A stretch of 64,000 nt of DNA, from the NCBI RefSeq assembly GCF_039535475.1, contig NZ_BAAAXG010000011.1, forward strand, positions 62,001 to 126,000, in the 5' to 3' direction. A program made the translations under genes and the position numbers. Positions within the stretch are counted from its first letter, which is position 1. Every line of letters begins with the position of its first letter. Shown in pieces: positions 33,377 through 45,198 of this stretch. The notes under the pieces are model-generated. The model was not told where the DNA came from, searched no databases, and worked only from the letters and a program-made list of their open reading frames with translations. The DNA is from Streptomyces showdoensis. GTDB lineage: Bacteria; Actinomycetota; Actinomycetes; Streptomycetales; Streptomycetaceae.

Positions 33377-36300
33377 ATGGCAGGACACACCGGCAGGACC
33401 GGGGCCCGCGGCTTCGGCATGTTCGAGCGCGAGGCCGAACTGGCGGCGGCAGAGGAGGCCCTGAACCTGCTGACCGGGCAGGGCGATCTCACCACGGGCG
33501 CAACCCTGCGCCTCGTACGGCCTGCGGCCGGCGACGGCGGGGAGGGGTCCGGGGGCGGAGCGGGGGTGGAGGTGTCCGGACGTGGGGGCGCCCGTAACGC
33601 GCGAAGCGAAGTGAAGGTCGCAGTCCGGACACCTCCACCCCCGCGGAGCCCCCGGACCCCGCTGTCGACCCCCGACCCCACCCACCCGGGCAACACCACC
33701 CAGCCCGGCAGCCCCACCCCGCCCACGCACCCCCGCCGAGGCGGCGTCCTGGCCTACGCGGCCCCCGCGGGCCTGGGCAAGACCACCCTCCTGGCCGAGG
33801 TCCGCCGCCGCGCCGCCGCCAAGGGCTGCACCGTCCTCTCCGCCCGCGGCGGCGACCAGGAACAGCGGGTCGCCTTCCACGTGGCCCGCCAGCTCCTCCA
33901 GCCACAGCTCGCCGCCGCCTCCCGCACGGAGCTGGCCGAGCGTCTGGGCGGCTGGTACGACATCGTCGGCCCCGCCCTCGGCCTGTGCACCGCCGCCGAG
34001 GGCTCCCCGCCGGACCCGCAGGGCCTGCGCGACGGCCTCGACTGGGTCCTCACCCACCTCGCGATCCGCCGCGCCCCGCTCGTCGTCGTCCTCGACGACG
34101 CCCACTGGGCCGACCCCGAGTCCCTCGGCTGGCTCTCCGCCTTCGCGCCCCGCGCCGAAGACCTCCCCATGCTGCTGGTCGTCGCCTACCGACCCGACGA
34201 ACTCCCCGAGTCGGGAGCCGAGTTCACCGGCCGCCGCTCCGGCCAGCGCCCCCTCGGCCTGGAGCCGCTGACCTCCGAGGCCATCGCGAGCCTGGTCCGC
34301 GCCCAGGTCGGCGACCACGCCGACGACGCCTTCTGCCAGGAGTGCTGGGCCGTCACCAACGGCAACCCCTTCGAGGCGGTCGAGCTCGCCGCGAGGGTCC
34401 GCGACCGGGGCCTGGAGCCCACCGCGGACCGCGCCCACGCCCTGCGGGACCTCGCCGCGGCCGTCAAGGGCAGCGGCCTCATCGCCCAGATCGAGAGCTT
34501 CGGCACCTCCACCGTCCGCCTCGCCTGGGCCTGTGCGGTCCTCGGCACCGAGATCTCCCCGCAACTCGCGGGCGCCGTGGCGGGCCTGGGCGGCGAGGAG
34601 GTCGCCCGCTGCGCCGAACGCCTCCGCCAGGCCCGCGTACTCGCCCCGGCCGCCGCGGCCGCCTCGTCGGCCCCCGAGGGTCCGCAGGCTCCGCGGGCCC
34701 CGCGCATCCAGTCCGTGGCCGAGGACGAACCCGCGCCCGACACCCTGGAGTTCGTCCACCCCCTGATCGCCACCGCCGTCTACGACGCCATCCCCGCGGC
34801 CACCCGCGTCGCCCTGCACGGCCAGGCCGCCTGGTGCGTCGTCGACGCGGGACTCGGCTCGACGGCGGCAGCCCGCCACCTCGTCGAGACCCATCCCGAG
34901 AGCGACCCCTGGGTCGTGCAGCACCTGCGCGCCGCCGCCCAGGAGACGCTGCGGGCCGGCGCCCCCGACACCGCACGCCGCTACCTCGCCCGGGCCCTGC
35001 GCGAACCCCCGGACCACGACGAGCGCGCCGCCGTCCTCTTCGAACTGGGCTGCGCCTCCCTGCTCACCGAGCCCGCCACCACCGTCAACCACCTGCGCGC
35101 CGCCCTGGAGGAGCCGGTCGCCGACTCGGCGCTGCGGCACGGCATCGTCTACCGGCTCTCCCAGGTCCTCGCCCACAGCGACCGGCTCGTCGAGGCCTCC
35201 GAGCTCCTCGGCCGCGAGTCCCGGCTCACCACCGACGCCCGCAGCCGGCTGCGGATGCAGTCCGAGAAGTTCATGTGGGACGCCTTCCGCGCCGACGAAC
35301 CGGACTCGCCCGCCCGCTCCCGCCGCCTCGCCCGGCTCGCCGACCGGCTCACCGGGCGCGATCTCACCGAGCGGTACGTCATCGGCCTGCGCGCCTGGGA
35401 CGCCACCCTGCGCGCCGAACCCTCCGGCACGGCCGTCGGCCACGCCGAGCGGGCCCTGGAGGGCGGCCTCAGCTGGGCGGACGAGAGCCGCGGCTTCGAG
35501 GTGCCGGTCCTCGTCGCCCTCACCTTCCTCTACGCCGACCGCCCGGGCCGTGCCGAGGAGCTGTTCGCCGCCGGCACCGCCGAGTTCGAACGCCAGGGCT
35601 GGCGCGGCGCCCACCTTTCCTTCGCGTACACGCTCCTCGGCTACATCCGCTACCGCCGCGGCCGGCTCGTCGAGGCGGAGGACTTCGTCCGCGCCGGACT
35701 GCGGCTCGCCGAGCGCGTCGGCCCCCGCACCCCGGCCGAGTGGTACGCCGTGGGCGTGATGATCGAGGTGCTGCTCGCCCGGGGCCGCACCGAGGAGGCC
35801 GAGCGGGTCGCCCGCGCCCACGACTTCGGGGAGCCCTTCCCCGCCGCCGTCACCTTCCCCGACTCCCAGACCGTCCACGCCGAACTGCTCCTCGCCACCG
35901 GCCGCACCGAAGAGGCCGCCGCCGAGCTCGAAGCCGTCGGCCGCCGCCTCGACCCGCGCGGGATGCGCAACCCGGCCTGGTGCCCCTGGCAGCTGCACCT
36001 CGCCCTCGCCGAGGCCTGCGAGACCCCCGCGCGGGCCCGCGAGACCGCCCTCGCGGCCGTCGCCCGGGCCCGCCAGTACGGCGCGCCCTCCGCGATCGGC
36101 CAGGCGCTCCGCGTCACCGCCGAGGTCTCCGCCGACACCGACCGGGTCAAGCTCCTGGAGGAGTCCGTCGACTGGCTGGAGCGCTCGCCCGCCGCGTACG
36201 AGCTGGCCCGCTCCCTGGTCGCCCTGGGGGCCGCGCTGCGCCGCGCCGACGGCCTCGTCGACGACGCCAGGGCCGAGCTCGCCGCCGCCGGGCTGCGCCC

Positions 36301-36502
36301 CCGTACGCTCCATCCCACGGGCACCGACACGCTGACCGTCCGCGAGCGCGCCGCCGCCGAGCTGACCGCCCGCGGCGAGGACCCGGCCGCCGTCCTGGGC
36401 GTGGACCAGGCCACCGTCACCCGGCTGCTCTCGGCCGTCTACCGCAAGCTCGGCACCGACCCCGCGGGCCTCGCCCAGGCCCTGACCAGTGGCAGACCGT
36501 GA
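33377..36502 (+). CDS. LAL/MalT-type LuxR-family regulator with AAA ATPase
   Basis: Large ATP-dependent transcription factor of 1041 residues. The N-terminus MFEREAELAAAEEALNLL is the usual LAL start. The Walker A APAGLGKTTLL (129-139) and Walker B LVVVLDDAHWAD (about 234-245) follow. Long helical, TPR-like repeats fill residues 450-950. The C-terminal LuxR helix-turn-helix is degenerate (LTVRERAAAELTARGEDPAA, then VDQATVTRLLSAVYRKLG). Between the first strand and Walker A lies a Gly/Pro/Ser-rich insert (about residues 51-122) that relatives do not need; it is encoded by the palindrome at 33544-33660 and its flank. Target genes unknown. Confidence 0.9.
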   Translation: MAGHTGRTGARGFGMFEREAELAAAEEALNLLTGQGDLTTGATLRLVRPAAGDGGEGSGGGAGVEVSGRGGARNARSEVKVAVRTPPPPRSPRTPLSTPDPTHPGNTTQPGSPTPPTHPRRGGVLAYAAPAGLGKTTLLAEVRRRAAAKGCTVLSARGGDQEQRVAFHVARQLLQPQLAAASRTELAERLGGWYDIVGPALGLCTAAEGSPPDPQGLRDGLDWVLTHLAIRRAPLVVVLDDAHWADPESLGWLSAFAPRAEDLPMLLVVAYRPDELPESGAEFTGRRSGQRPLGLEPLTSEAIASLVRAQVGDHADDAFCQECWAVTNGNPFEAVELAARVRDRGLEPTADRAHALRDLAAAVKGSGLIAQIESFGTSTVRLAWACAVLGTEISPQLAGAVAGLGGEEVARCAERLRQARVLAPAAAAASSAPEGPQAPRAPRIQSVAEDEPAPDTLEFVHPLIATAVYDAIPAATRVALHGQAAWCVVDAGLGSTAAARHLVETHPESDPWVVQHLRAAAQETLRAGAPDTARRYLARALREPPDHDERAAVLFELGCASLLTEPATTVNHLRAALEEPVADSALRHGIVYRLSQVLAHSDRLVEASELLGRESRLTTDARSRLRMQSEKFMWDAFRADEPDSPARSRRLARLADRLTGRDLTERYVIGLRAWDATLRAEPSGTAVGHAERALEGGLSWADESRGFEVPVLVALTFLYADRPGRAEELFAAGTAEFERQGWRGAHLSFAYTLLGYIRYRRGRLVEAEDFVRAGLRLAERVGPRTPAEWYAVGVMIEVLLARGRTEEAERVARAHDFGEPFPAAVTFPDSQTVHAELLLATGRTEEAAAELEAVGRRLDPRGMRNPAWCPWQLHLALAEACETPARARETALAAVARARQYGAPSAIGQALRVTAEVSADTDRVKLLEESVDWLERSPAAYELARSLVALGAALRRADGLVDDARAELAAAGLRPRTLHPTGTDTLTVRERAAAELTARGEDPAAVLGVDQATVTRLLSAVYRKLGTDPAGLAQALTSGRP
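33544..33660. repeat. Large inverted repeat inside the LAL regulator gene
   Basis: Arms 33544-33581 and 33623-33660 are complementary over 38 nt except for one 4-base block (GGAG against TCCG), around a 41-nt loop; the inner 22 bp are perfect. It lies in the low-complexity linker between the N-terminus and the P-loop and keeps the frame open. It looks like an inserted palindromic element. Confidence 0.8.
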
Positions 36503-36539
36503 GGCCGCCCCGGCGCGCCGCACCGCGCGCCGGGACACG

Positions 36540-36551
36540 TACCATGGCGGT
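36540..36551 (+). promoter_or_regulatory. Candidate leaderless promoter, -10 TACCAT
   Basis: TACCAT (36540-36545) precedes the ATG at 36552 by 6 nt, with no purine-rich ribosome site between. Confidence 0.4.
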
Positions 36552-37052
36552 ATGTCCTTCCTCCGCCGCCGCAGCGCCGCCACACCCGCTGGCCCGGACT
36601 TCGACGTCCTCGCCATGGACCCGGGGGACTGGCCCGGCAATCTCGGCGCCGGTCTGCTCCCGGCCCCCGACGGCACCTGCCAGGGCGTGTTCCTGCGCTA
36701 CGACCTGTTCGGCGGCCGCGGACCCGCGATGATCATCGGTAACCTCCCGGAGGGCTCCCCGGCGCGCGAGCTCGCCGACGGGCAGATCCCCTTCGAGGTG
36801 GCCCAGCTGCTCGCCGCCCTGGAGAACGAGGAGCCGGTCGACGTCCTCGACGTCGAGGACGTCCCCGTCATGCAGGGGGACAACCTGCTGATCGTGCGCC
36901 GTCTGAAGCTCTCCGAGAGCCGGATCTCCTGCGTGCAGTTCGACCGCAGCGACAACGTCCTGGTGACCATCGCCAGTTGGGACCGGCCCATCACCGACGA
37001 CCTGTACGCGCTGCTCAAGCCGCTGCCCGCCGAGCTGTTCCAGCAGGGCTGA
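36552..37052 (+). CDS. Conserved small protein of unknown function
   Basis: 166 residues, acidic, without membrane segments or a signal peptide. After an Arg-rich start (MSFLRRRSAATPAGPDFDVL) it has mixed alpha/beta sequence with an acidic strip EEPVDVLDVEDVPVMQGD and a Trp-containing strand VTIASWDRPITDDLYALL. No domain was recognised. It lies 18 bp before the S4-domain gene and may be co-transcribed with it. Codon use matches its neighbours, so it is a genuine gene. Confidence 0.75.
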   Translation: MSFLRRRSAATPAGPDFDVLAMDPGDWPGNLGAGLLPAPDGTCQGVFLRYDLFGGRGPAMIIGNLPEGSPARELADGQIPFEVAQLLAALENEEPVDVLDVEDVPVMQGDNLLIVRRLKLSESRISCVQFDRSDNVLVTIASWDRPITDDLYALLKPLPAELFQQG

Positions 37053-37070
37053 CGGAGAGGCCGGGGGCCG

Positions 37071-39753
<2,683 letters not shown>

Positions 39754-39789
39754 TCACGCGAACACCGGAATAGTCATATGAACGGCAAT

Positions 39790-39823
39790 GGGTGCCGGTC
39801 GGGCCGCCGCCCGGCCGGCACCC
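39790..39823 (-). terminator. Hairpin after the amidase gene
   Basis: A 15-bp stem with one G-U pair and a CGCC loop lies 26 nt past the amidase stop on the minus strand, followed by a less GC-rich stretch that must also hold the geosmin synthase promoter (GTTC-GCGT-GAAC inverted repeat near 39760). Confidence 0.7.
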
Positions 39824-39848
39824 CCGCGGTGCGCCGCTCCCGGAGCCG

Positions 39849-41783
39849 TCAGGCCCGGGAAATCCGCACGTCAGCGGCCTTCACGAAGGCCACCCGATGC
39901 CCGAACTGGATCTCGTAGTACTCCTCCTGGCCGCGCACGACCGTGTGCCCCGTGGGATCGAACGTCGGAGCGAAGAAGTACTCGCCCGGGGTGCGGCCGC
40001 CCACCACGTACCGCTGCCCGGCGAGCAGCCTGTACGGCAGCGGGGACACCGCCTGCACCGGCACGCCCGCCGGATACGCCGAGGCCTCCGGATAGGCCCG
40101 CCCGTACACCGGCACCGAGGCCAGCCCCTCCTTCGGCGTCAGCACCACGCCCCGCGCGTTCACCGCCGTCCGCCGCTCCTTCGGATCGTGGAACCACGCC
40201 TTCTGCCCCAGGTACCAGATCGCCGTCCACTCGCCCTGGCGCTCGGCGACGGCGAAGCTCTGGCCCGTCGACGCCCGCGCACCCGTGTCGTTGACCCCGT
40301 CGGTCGAGTCCTGCCCACCCGGCCGCAGACCGATGTCCTTCACCAGCGGCGCGTCGGCGCTCGGCGCGGTGTACAGGCGCACGGCCCCGCTCCCGTGGGG
40401 CGCACACGCCACCCCGGCCGTCACGCACCCCGTGTACACCGGCTGGTTCGCCGCGTACTCCGGACGGATCGTCACCACCCCCGCGTCCGCGCCCGCGCTC
40501 GGCGTGATCGGCCGGCCGAGCAGCCGGAAGTAGTGCGCCCAGTCCCAGTAGGGGCCGGGGTCGGTGTGCATCCCGCGGATCGACGAGGTCACCGTGCCCG
40601 GCACGGTGTCGTGGCCCAGGACGTGCTGCCGGTCCAGCGGGATGCCGTACCGCTTCGCCAGGTACCGCACCAGCCGCGCGGAGCTGCGGTACATCGCCTC
40701 CGTGTACCAGGAGTCCGGCGAGGTGAGGAAGCCCTCGTGCTCCAGCCCCACCGACTTGGCGTTCACGAACCAGTTGCCCGCGTGCCAGCCCACGTCCTTC
40801 AGCGCCAGGTGCTGCGCCACGTGCCCGTCCGAGGAACGCAGCGAGTACTGCCACGAGACGTACGTCGGGTCCTGCACCAGCTTCAGCGTGGTGTCCCAGC
40901 TCGCCTCGGTGTCGTGGATCACGATGTAGTCGATCGACTGCGAGGACGGCCGGTCCCCCAGGTCGTGGTTGCCGTAGTCGCCGTCCCCGAACTCCGCGTA
41001 CGGCGCCGGGATCCACTCGCACGCCACCGAACGCGGGCACTCCACCGGGCCCCGCGCGGGCGCGCGCAGCCCGAGCGCGGCGACCTGACCGGTGGCCGGT
41101 GCGACCGACGGCTCGGCCGCCAGGGTCACCACCTGGCCGCTGTCCGTCGTCCGCGACTCGCCGGTGCGGATCACCTCGAACACGTCGTCCGCGTACGTCG
41201 CCGCCGTCGCCGAGTCGTCGGCGCCAGAGTAGCGCGCCACCGCCCCGTACCAGTCGGCCGGATCGGCGCTCGTCGGCAGGCCCGCCCCGCGCTGCGCCGC
41301 GGCCAGCAGGGCCGCACCGCCCTCGATGTTCGCCGCCGTGACGGTCCGCAGCTCGTCCGCGGACCGTCCGGACAGCTCCGCCGCCCGCTCCAGGGTCCGC
41401 AGCCTCGGCGGCAGCTCCGCCGCCGCCGGGGGCGGCGCCCCGGGTCCGACCCGGGGTGCCCGCGCGTCGTCGCCGCGCGCGTCCTCCGCGCCGTCCGAGT
41501 GGTGCGGCGCCTCGGCCAGCGCGGTCGCCGCGTCCGTCAGGTGCATCGGGCCGTAGCCGCCGGTCACGCTCGGCGCGCCGCCGTGGGCGTCCCAGCGCGA
41601 CTGGAGGTACGACACGCCGAGCAGCACGCTCTGCGGCACGCCGTACCGCTCGGCCGCCGCGGCGAACTGGCGCTGCAGGGAACCCGCCGCGGGCTCCTCG
41701 GCGGTCGCGGACGGCGCGGCGGACAGCAGGGGAAGGAGCAGGACGGCCGGAGCGGCACGTCTGAGGAACGCGGAACGGAGCAA
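39849..41783 (-). CDS. Secreted N-acetylmuramoyl-L-alanine amidase (Amidase_2/PGRP type)
   Basis: Exported peptidoglycan hydrolase of 644 residues. The TTG start at 41783 has GGAGG 5 nt upstream and yields a signal peptide (FLRRAAPAVLLLPLLSAAPS). An ATG at 41861 would put 26 extra residues before it. Residues 35-270 are a helical, lysozyme-like region (YGVPQSVLLGVSYLQSRWDA). The Amidase_2 domain (about 285-440) has the zinc-ligand motifs YIVIHDTEAS, GWHAGNWFVNAKSVGLEHEG and HVLGHDTVPGT. The C-terminal 180 residues, with SH3-like strands and VTIRPEYAANQPVYTGC, probably bind cell wall. Likely works in wall turnover. Monocistronic. Confidence 0.9.
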   Translation of the reverse strand: MLRSAFLRRAAPAVLLLPLLSAAPSATAEEPAAGSLQRQFAAAAERYGVPQSVLLGVSYLQSRWDAHGGAPSVTGGYGPMHLTDAATALAEAPHHSDGAEDARGDDARAPRVGPGAPPPAAAELPPRLRTLERAAELSGRSADELRTVTAANIEGGAALLAAAQRGAGLPTSADPADWYGAVARYSGADDSATAATYADDVFEVIRTGESRTTDSGQVVTLAAEPSVAPATGQVAALGLRAPARGPVECPRSVACEWIPAPYAEFGDGDYGNHDLGDRPSSQSIDYIVIHDTEASWDTTLKLVQDPTYVSWQYSLRSSDGHVAQHLALKDVGWHAGNWFVNAKSVGLEHEGFLTSPDSWYTEAMYRSSARLVRYLAKRYGIPLDRQHVLGHDTVPGTVTSSIRGMHTDPGPYWDWAHYFRLLGRPITPSAGADAGVVTIRPEYAANQPVYTGCVTAGVACAPHGSGAVRLYTAPSADAPLVKDIGLRPGGQDSTDGVNDTGARASTGQSFAVAERQGEWTAIWYLGQKAWFHDPKERRTAVNARGVVLTPKEGLASVPVYGRAYPEASAYPAGVPVQAVSPLPYRLLAGQRYVVGGRTPGEYFFAPTFDPTGHTVVRGQEEYYEIQFGHRVAFVKAADVRISRA

Positions 41784-42080
41784 GGCAGCCTCCAGCGACG
41801 AGGGGGAGAACAGGGGCCGTGCGGTACCGAACCCGTACAGGGGTAGCGGCTTCCGGAGCATCCGTCAATCACCCGTGAGCCACGGCGATTTCCCACGTCA
41901 GAGCGGCTGGAGCGGCGGCGGGGCGGAGTTTCGCGCGGGCGGCCCGCCCGCCTGCGGCGCGTCAGTGGAGTGGACCAATGAGCGGCCCTCCGCCACCGCC
42001 CGGACGCCGGAGCGCGCCGCCCGCCCGGTGTGTCGGCACCGGGCGCACGGCGCGCCACCCCCGTCCCGCGTCGGAACCCC

Positions 42081-43208
42081 TCAGCGCGTCCCGACCGCCG
42101 CGCGCACGGCCCGCCGTGCCATGGCGCAGTCGTCGTGCAGCCGCCGCAGCAGCAGCCGCTGTTCCTCACCCGGCGAGACCGCCCCGGCGGGCACCGGGAC
42201 CGAGCCGGCCGGCGGCGCCTCCCGGATCGTGCGCTGCACCGCCGTCTCGTACGTACGGATCTCACGGGTCAGCACGATCATCAGGTTCACCAGGAAGGCG
42301 TCCCGGGAGGCCGTGCCCGCCTGCTGCGCCAGCTGGCTGATCTGACGCCGCGCCAGCGGGGCGTCCCCGAGGACCGCCCACAGCGTCGCCAGGTCGTACC
42401 CGGGCAGGTACCAGCCCGCGTGCTCCCAGTCCACGAAGACCGGTCCGGCGGGGGAGAGCAGGATGTTGGAGAGCAGGGCGTCGCCGTGGCAGAACTGCCC
42501 CATGCCCTGGCGGCCGCCCGCCTGGGCCAGTCCGTGCAACAGCTTCTGCAGGTCGTCGCGGTCACGGTCGGTGAAGAGGCCCAGTTCGTGGAAGCGGGCG
42601 ATCCGCGCCCCGTAGTCGAGCGGGGCCTCGAAGGTCCCGGCCGGCGGACGCCAGGCGTTGAGCCGGGCGACCGCTCCGAGCGCGGCCCGTACGTCCGCGC
42701 GGGGCGGAGCCTCGGCGGGGTGGCGGGTCAGCGCCGCCGCCCGTCCGGGCATCCGCTCGATCACCAGCGTGCAGTTCTCCGGGTCCGCGGCGATCAGCCG
42801 CGGCGCGCGCACCGGGGGACGGTGCCGGACGAAGGTGCGGTAGGCCGCTATCTCGTGCCGGAACCGCTCGACCCACGCGGGGGAGTGGTCCAGTAAACAC
42901 TTCGCGACCGCCGTGGCGCGCCCGGTGGTCCCGACGATCAGCACGGAACGGCCGCTGCGGCGCAGCACCTGGACCGGGTTGAACTCGGGGCAGATCCGGT
43001 GCACGGACGCGATCGCCATGCGGAGCTGCGCGCCCTGGGGGCCGGACAGGTCGATTCTCCCGCTGGGCTGCTGGACGGTGCTGCCCGCCCAGCGCCTCGG
43101 CCGCGCCGCTCCCTGCGGAACGGGGGCGAGGTACGGTCCGGAACCGGCCGGGACGGTGCGGTGGAGCGGCCGGGGCGGGGCGGTCACGGAGGACGATGCT
43201 GTGTACAT
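42081..43208 (-). CDS. Aminoglycoside-phosphotransferase-fold kinase
   Basis: 375-residue APH/choline-kinase-like protein. The catalytic loop is [13 protein letters not shown] and the metal-binding [18 protein letters not shown] follows 15 residues later. The N-loop region around [20 protein letters not shown] holds the ATP-anchoring Lys. The first 60 residues are Pro/Arg-rich and non-conserved. The ATG at 43208 is used because the upstream 23 codons are Arg-rich and lack a ribosome site. It is divergent from the NsdA-like gene. The substrate may be a sugar, aminoglycoside or small alcohol; resistance should not be assumed. The 297-bp gap to the amidase start shows no gene. Confidence 0.82.
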   Translation of the reverse strand: MYTASSSVTAPPRPLHRTVPAGSGPYLAPVPQGAARPRRWAGSTVQQPSGRIDLSGPQGAQLRMAIASVHRICPEFNPVQVLRRSGRSVLIVGTTGRATAVAKCLLDHSPAWVERFRHEIAAYRTFVRHRPPVRAPRLIAADPENCTLVIERMPGRAAALTRHPAEAPPRADVRAALGAVARLNAWRPPAGTFEAPLDYGARIARFHELGLFTDRDRDDLQKLLHGLAQAGGRQGMGQFCHGDALLSNILLSPAGPVFVDWEHAGWYLPGYDLATLWAVLGDAPLARRQISQLAQQAGTASRDAFLVNLMIVLTREIRTYETAVQRTIREAPPAGSVPVPAGAVSPGEEQRLLLRRLHDDCAMARRAVRAAVGTR

Positions 43209-43445
43209 GGAGGAGACAGATCCCTTCGTGCGCCGACGAGTTGCGTGCGTCGCCCCGCCCGCCCGAACGGTCCGCACCCTGGGGAAAATGTGGGCCGGTC
43301 GAGGGGGTGGGGTGGCGCGTTCCTACCTGACACCCGGGCGCGGGTGGCGGAACATCGGGCGCACCCTGGCGAACCCTGGCGAATAGTCGCCAGCCCTATG
43401 ACAGGGGGTTACTGTCAACTCAGCCGAGAACCTGGGGGCTTAGAC

Positions 43446-44936
43446 GTGACCGGACAGACCAACACCCGCCTGGCGGACCTCTTCGGCCTCGCCGGCTGGT
43501 CCAAGGGCGAACTCGCGAGACTCGTGAACCGGCAGGCGGCGGCCATGGGCCACCCCCAGCTGTCGACCGACACCTCGCGGGTGCGGCGCTGGATCGACAT
43601 GGGGGAGACCCCGCGCGATCCCGTGCCCCGGGTGCTGGCAGCGCTGTTCACCGAGCGACTCGGCCGTGTCGTGACCATCGAGGACCTCGGGTTCGTACGA
43701 CACGGGCGCGCCGGGAAGAGGCGGGACGTCAGGAACGACGACAACCCTGACGGGCTGCCCTGGGCGCCCGAGCGTACGGCAGCGGTCCTCACCGAATTCA
43801 CGGGAATGGACCTCATGCTCAACCGACGCGGCCTGGTGGGCGCGGGTGCCGCGCTCGCCGCCGGCTCCGTACTCAGCAACGCCATGCAGGACTGGCTCCA
43901 CACCGACCCCGCACGACCCGGCGCCACCCCCCGCGCCATCGATCCGCTCCATGCCGACCCCGCCGGGTTCGACCGCTACGAGGCCGCCCCCATCGGGTCG
44001 GAGGAGATCGACGCGCTGGAGCGGTCCGTGGAGGTCTTCCGCGCCTGGGACGCCTCCCGGGGCGGCGGCCTCCAGCGCAAGGCGGTGGTGGGCCAGCTCA
44101 ACGAGGTGGGCGGCATGCTCGCCTACCGCCACCCCGACCACCTCCACCGGCGCCTGTGGGGCGTCGCCGCCAACCTGGCCGTCCTGGCCGGCTGGATGTC
44201 CCACGACGTGGGCCTGGAGCCCACCGCCCAGAAGTACTTCGTGATCGCCGCGCACGCGGCCCGCGAGGGCGGCGACCGGCCGCGGGCCGGCGAGGCGCTC
44301 TCCCGCGCCGCCCGGCAGATGGTCCACCTGGGCCGTCCCGACGACGCCCTCGATCTGATGAAGCTGGCCAAGTCGGGTTCGGGGGAGCGGGTGCTGCCCC
44401 GGACGCAGGCCATGTTCCACACCATCGAGGCCTGGGCGCAGGCGTCGATGGGCCGCGGCCAGGCCATGCGCCGCACCCTCGGCGAGGCCGAGGACCTCTT
44501 CGTCTCCGACCGGGGCGAGGAGAAGCCGAGCTGGATGCAGAACTTCGACGAGGCCGATCTGCACGGCATGCAGGCGCTCGCCTACCGCACCCTGGCCGAG
44601 CACGACCCGGCCGCCGCGGTCCCGGCGCAGCGCCACGCGAAGATGGCACTCGAACTGCGCCGCAACGGCCACGACCGGTCGAAGCTCTTCGACCACATCT
44701 CGCTCGCCTCGGCCTGCTTCATCGCCGACGACCCGGAGCAGGCGGACCGCTACGCCCGTCTCGCCCTGGTGTCGATGGGGGAGACCTCCTCGCACCGCAC
44801 CTGGGACCGGCTGCGCGAGATGTACCGGCTGACCGGCCAGTACGCGGGGTACACGAAGATCGAGGACCTGCGCGAGGAGATCGAGACCGCGCTGCCGAAG
44901 GCGCCGTCGAACCGCCCCCGGACCGGGGAGGCGTGA
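43446..44936 (+). CDS. NsdA/NsdB-like developmental regulator
   Basis: 496-residue protein. The N-terminus (TRLADLFGLAGWSKGELARL to RVRRWIDMGETPRDPVP) is a helix-turn-helix-like segment shared with Streptomyces NsdA-type negative regulators of sporulation and antibiotic synthesis. A hydrophobic stretch GLVGAGAALAAGSVL follows near residue 130. Residues 200-480 are TPR-like helices (ALSRAARQMVHLGRPDDALD and similar). GTG 43446 has GGGGG 7 nt upstream. Which of NsdA, NsdB or another paralogue it is cannot be decided by eye. The 262-bp gap after it (44937-45198) contains short GACGCCCGGACGAT duplications but no gene. Confidence 0.8.
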   Translation: MTGQTNTRLADLFGLAGWSKGELARLVNRQAAAMGHPQLSTDTSRVRRWIDMGETPRDPVPRVLAALFTERLGRVVTIEDLGFVRHGRAGKRRDVRNDDNPDGLPWAPERTAAVLTEFTGMDLMLNRRGLVGAGAALAAGSVLSNAMQDWLHTDPARPGATPRAIDPLHADPAGFDRYEAAPIGSEEIDALERSVEVFRAWDASRGGGLQRKAVVGQLNEVGGMLAYRHPDHLHRRLWGVAANLAVLAGWMSHDVGLEPTAQKYFVIAAHAAREGGDRPRAGEALSRAARQMVHLGRPDDALDLMKLAKSGSGERVLPRTQAMFHTIEAWAQASMGRGQAMRRTLGEAEDLFVSDRGEEKPSWMQNFDEADLHGMQALAYRTLAEHDPAAAVPAQRHAKMALELRRNGHDRSKLFDHISLASACFIADDPEQADRYARLALVSMGETSSHRTWDRLREMYRLTGQYAGYTKIEDLREEIETALPKAPSNRPRTGEA

Positions 44937-45198
44937 GGCGCCGGACCGAGGGGGAGCCCCGGAAGCACGGGGACGCCCGGACGATCACGGAAGGCCGGAC
45001 CGTCAGGGACGGCCGGGACGCCCGGACGATCCGGGAAGGCGGGGCGGCCCGGGAACTCCGGGAGTACGGGGAGGGAGCACGCCGGACCTCGACGGCCTGC
45101 TCCTGACGCCCGCGCGCGCCCTCAGGGGCGGGAACGGGCGCGTGCGTCCGGGGCGGGGGCGGCACGGTCCGCCGTACGGCCCCGCCGGCCGGCTCCGG

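Noticed and set aside
33251..36676. 1141-codon minus-strand ORF
   Set aside because: Antisense to the LAL regulator, with Gly/Val/Ala-rich composition from third-position GC bias; no motif or ribosome site.
42081..43208. Aminoglycoside resistance gene
   Set aside because: It has only the general APH kinase motifs; nothing specific to a resistance enzyme or to an antibiotic cluster is visible.
44937..45198. Short ORF after the NsdA-like gene
   Set aside because: Composed of repeated GACGCCCGGACGAT-type text with no ribosome site; its reading is low-complexity in every frame.
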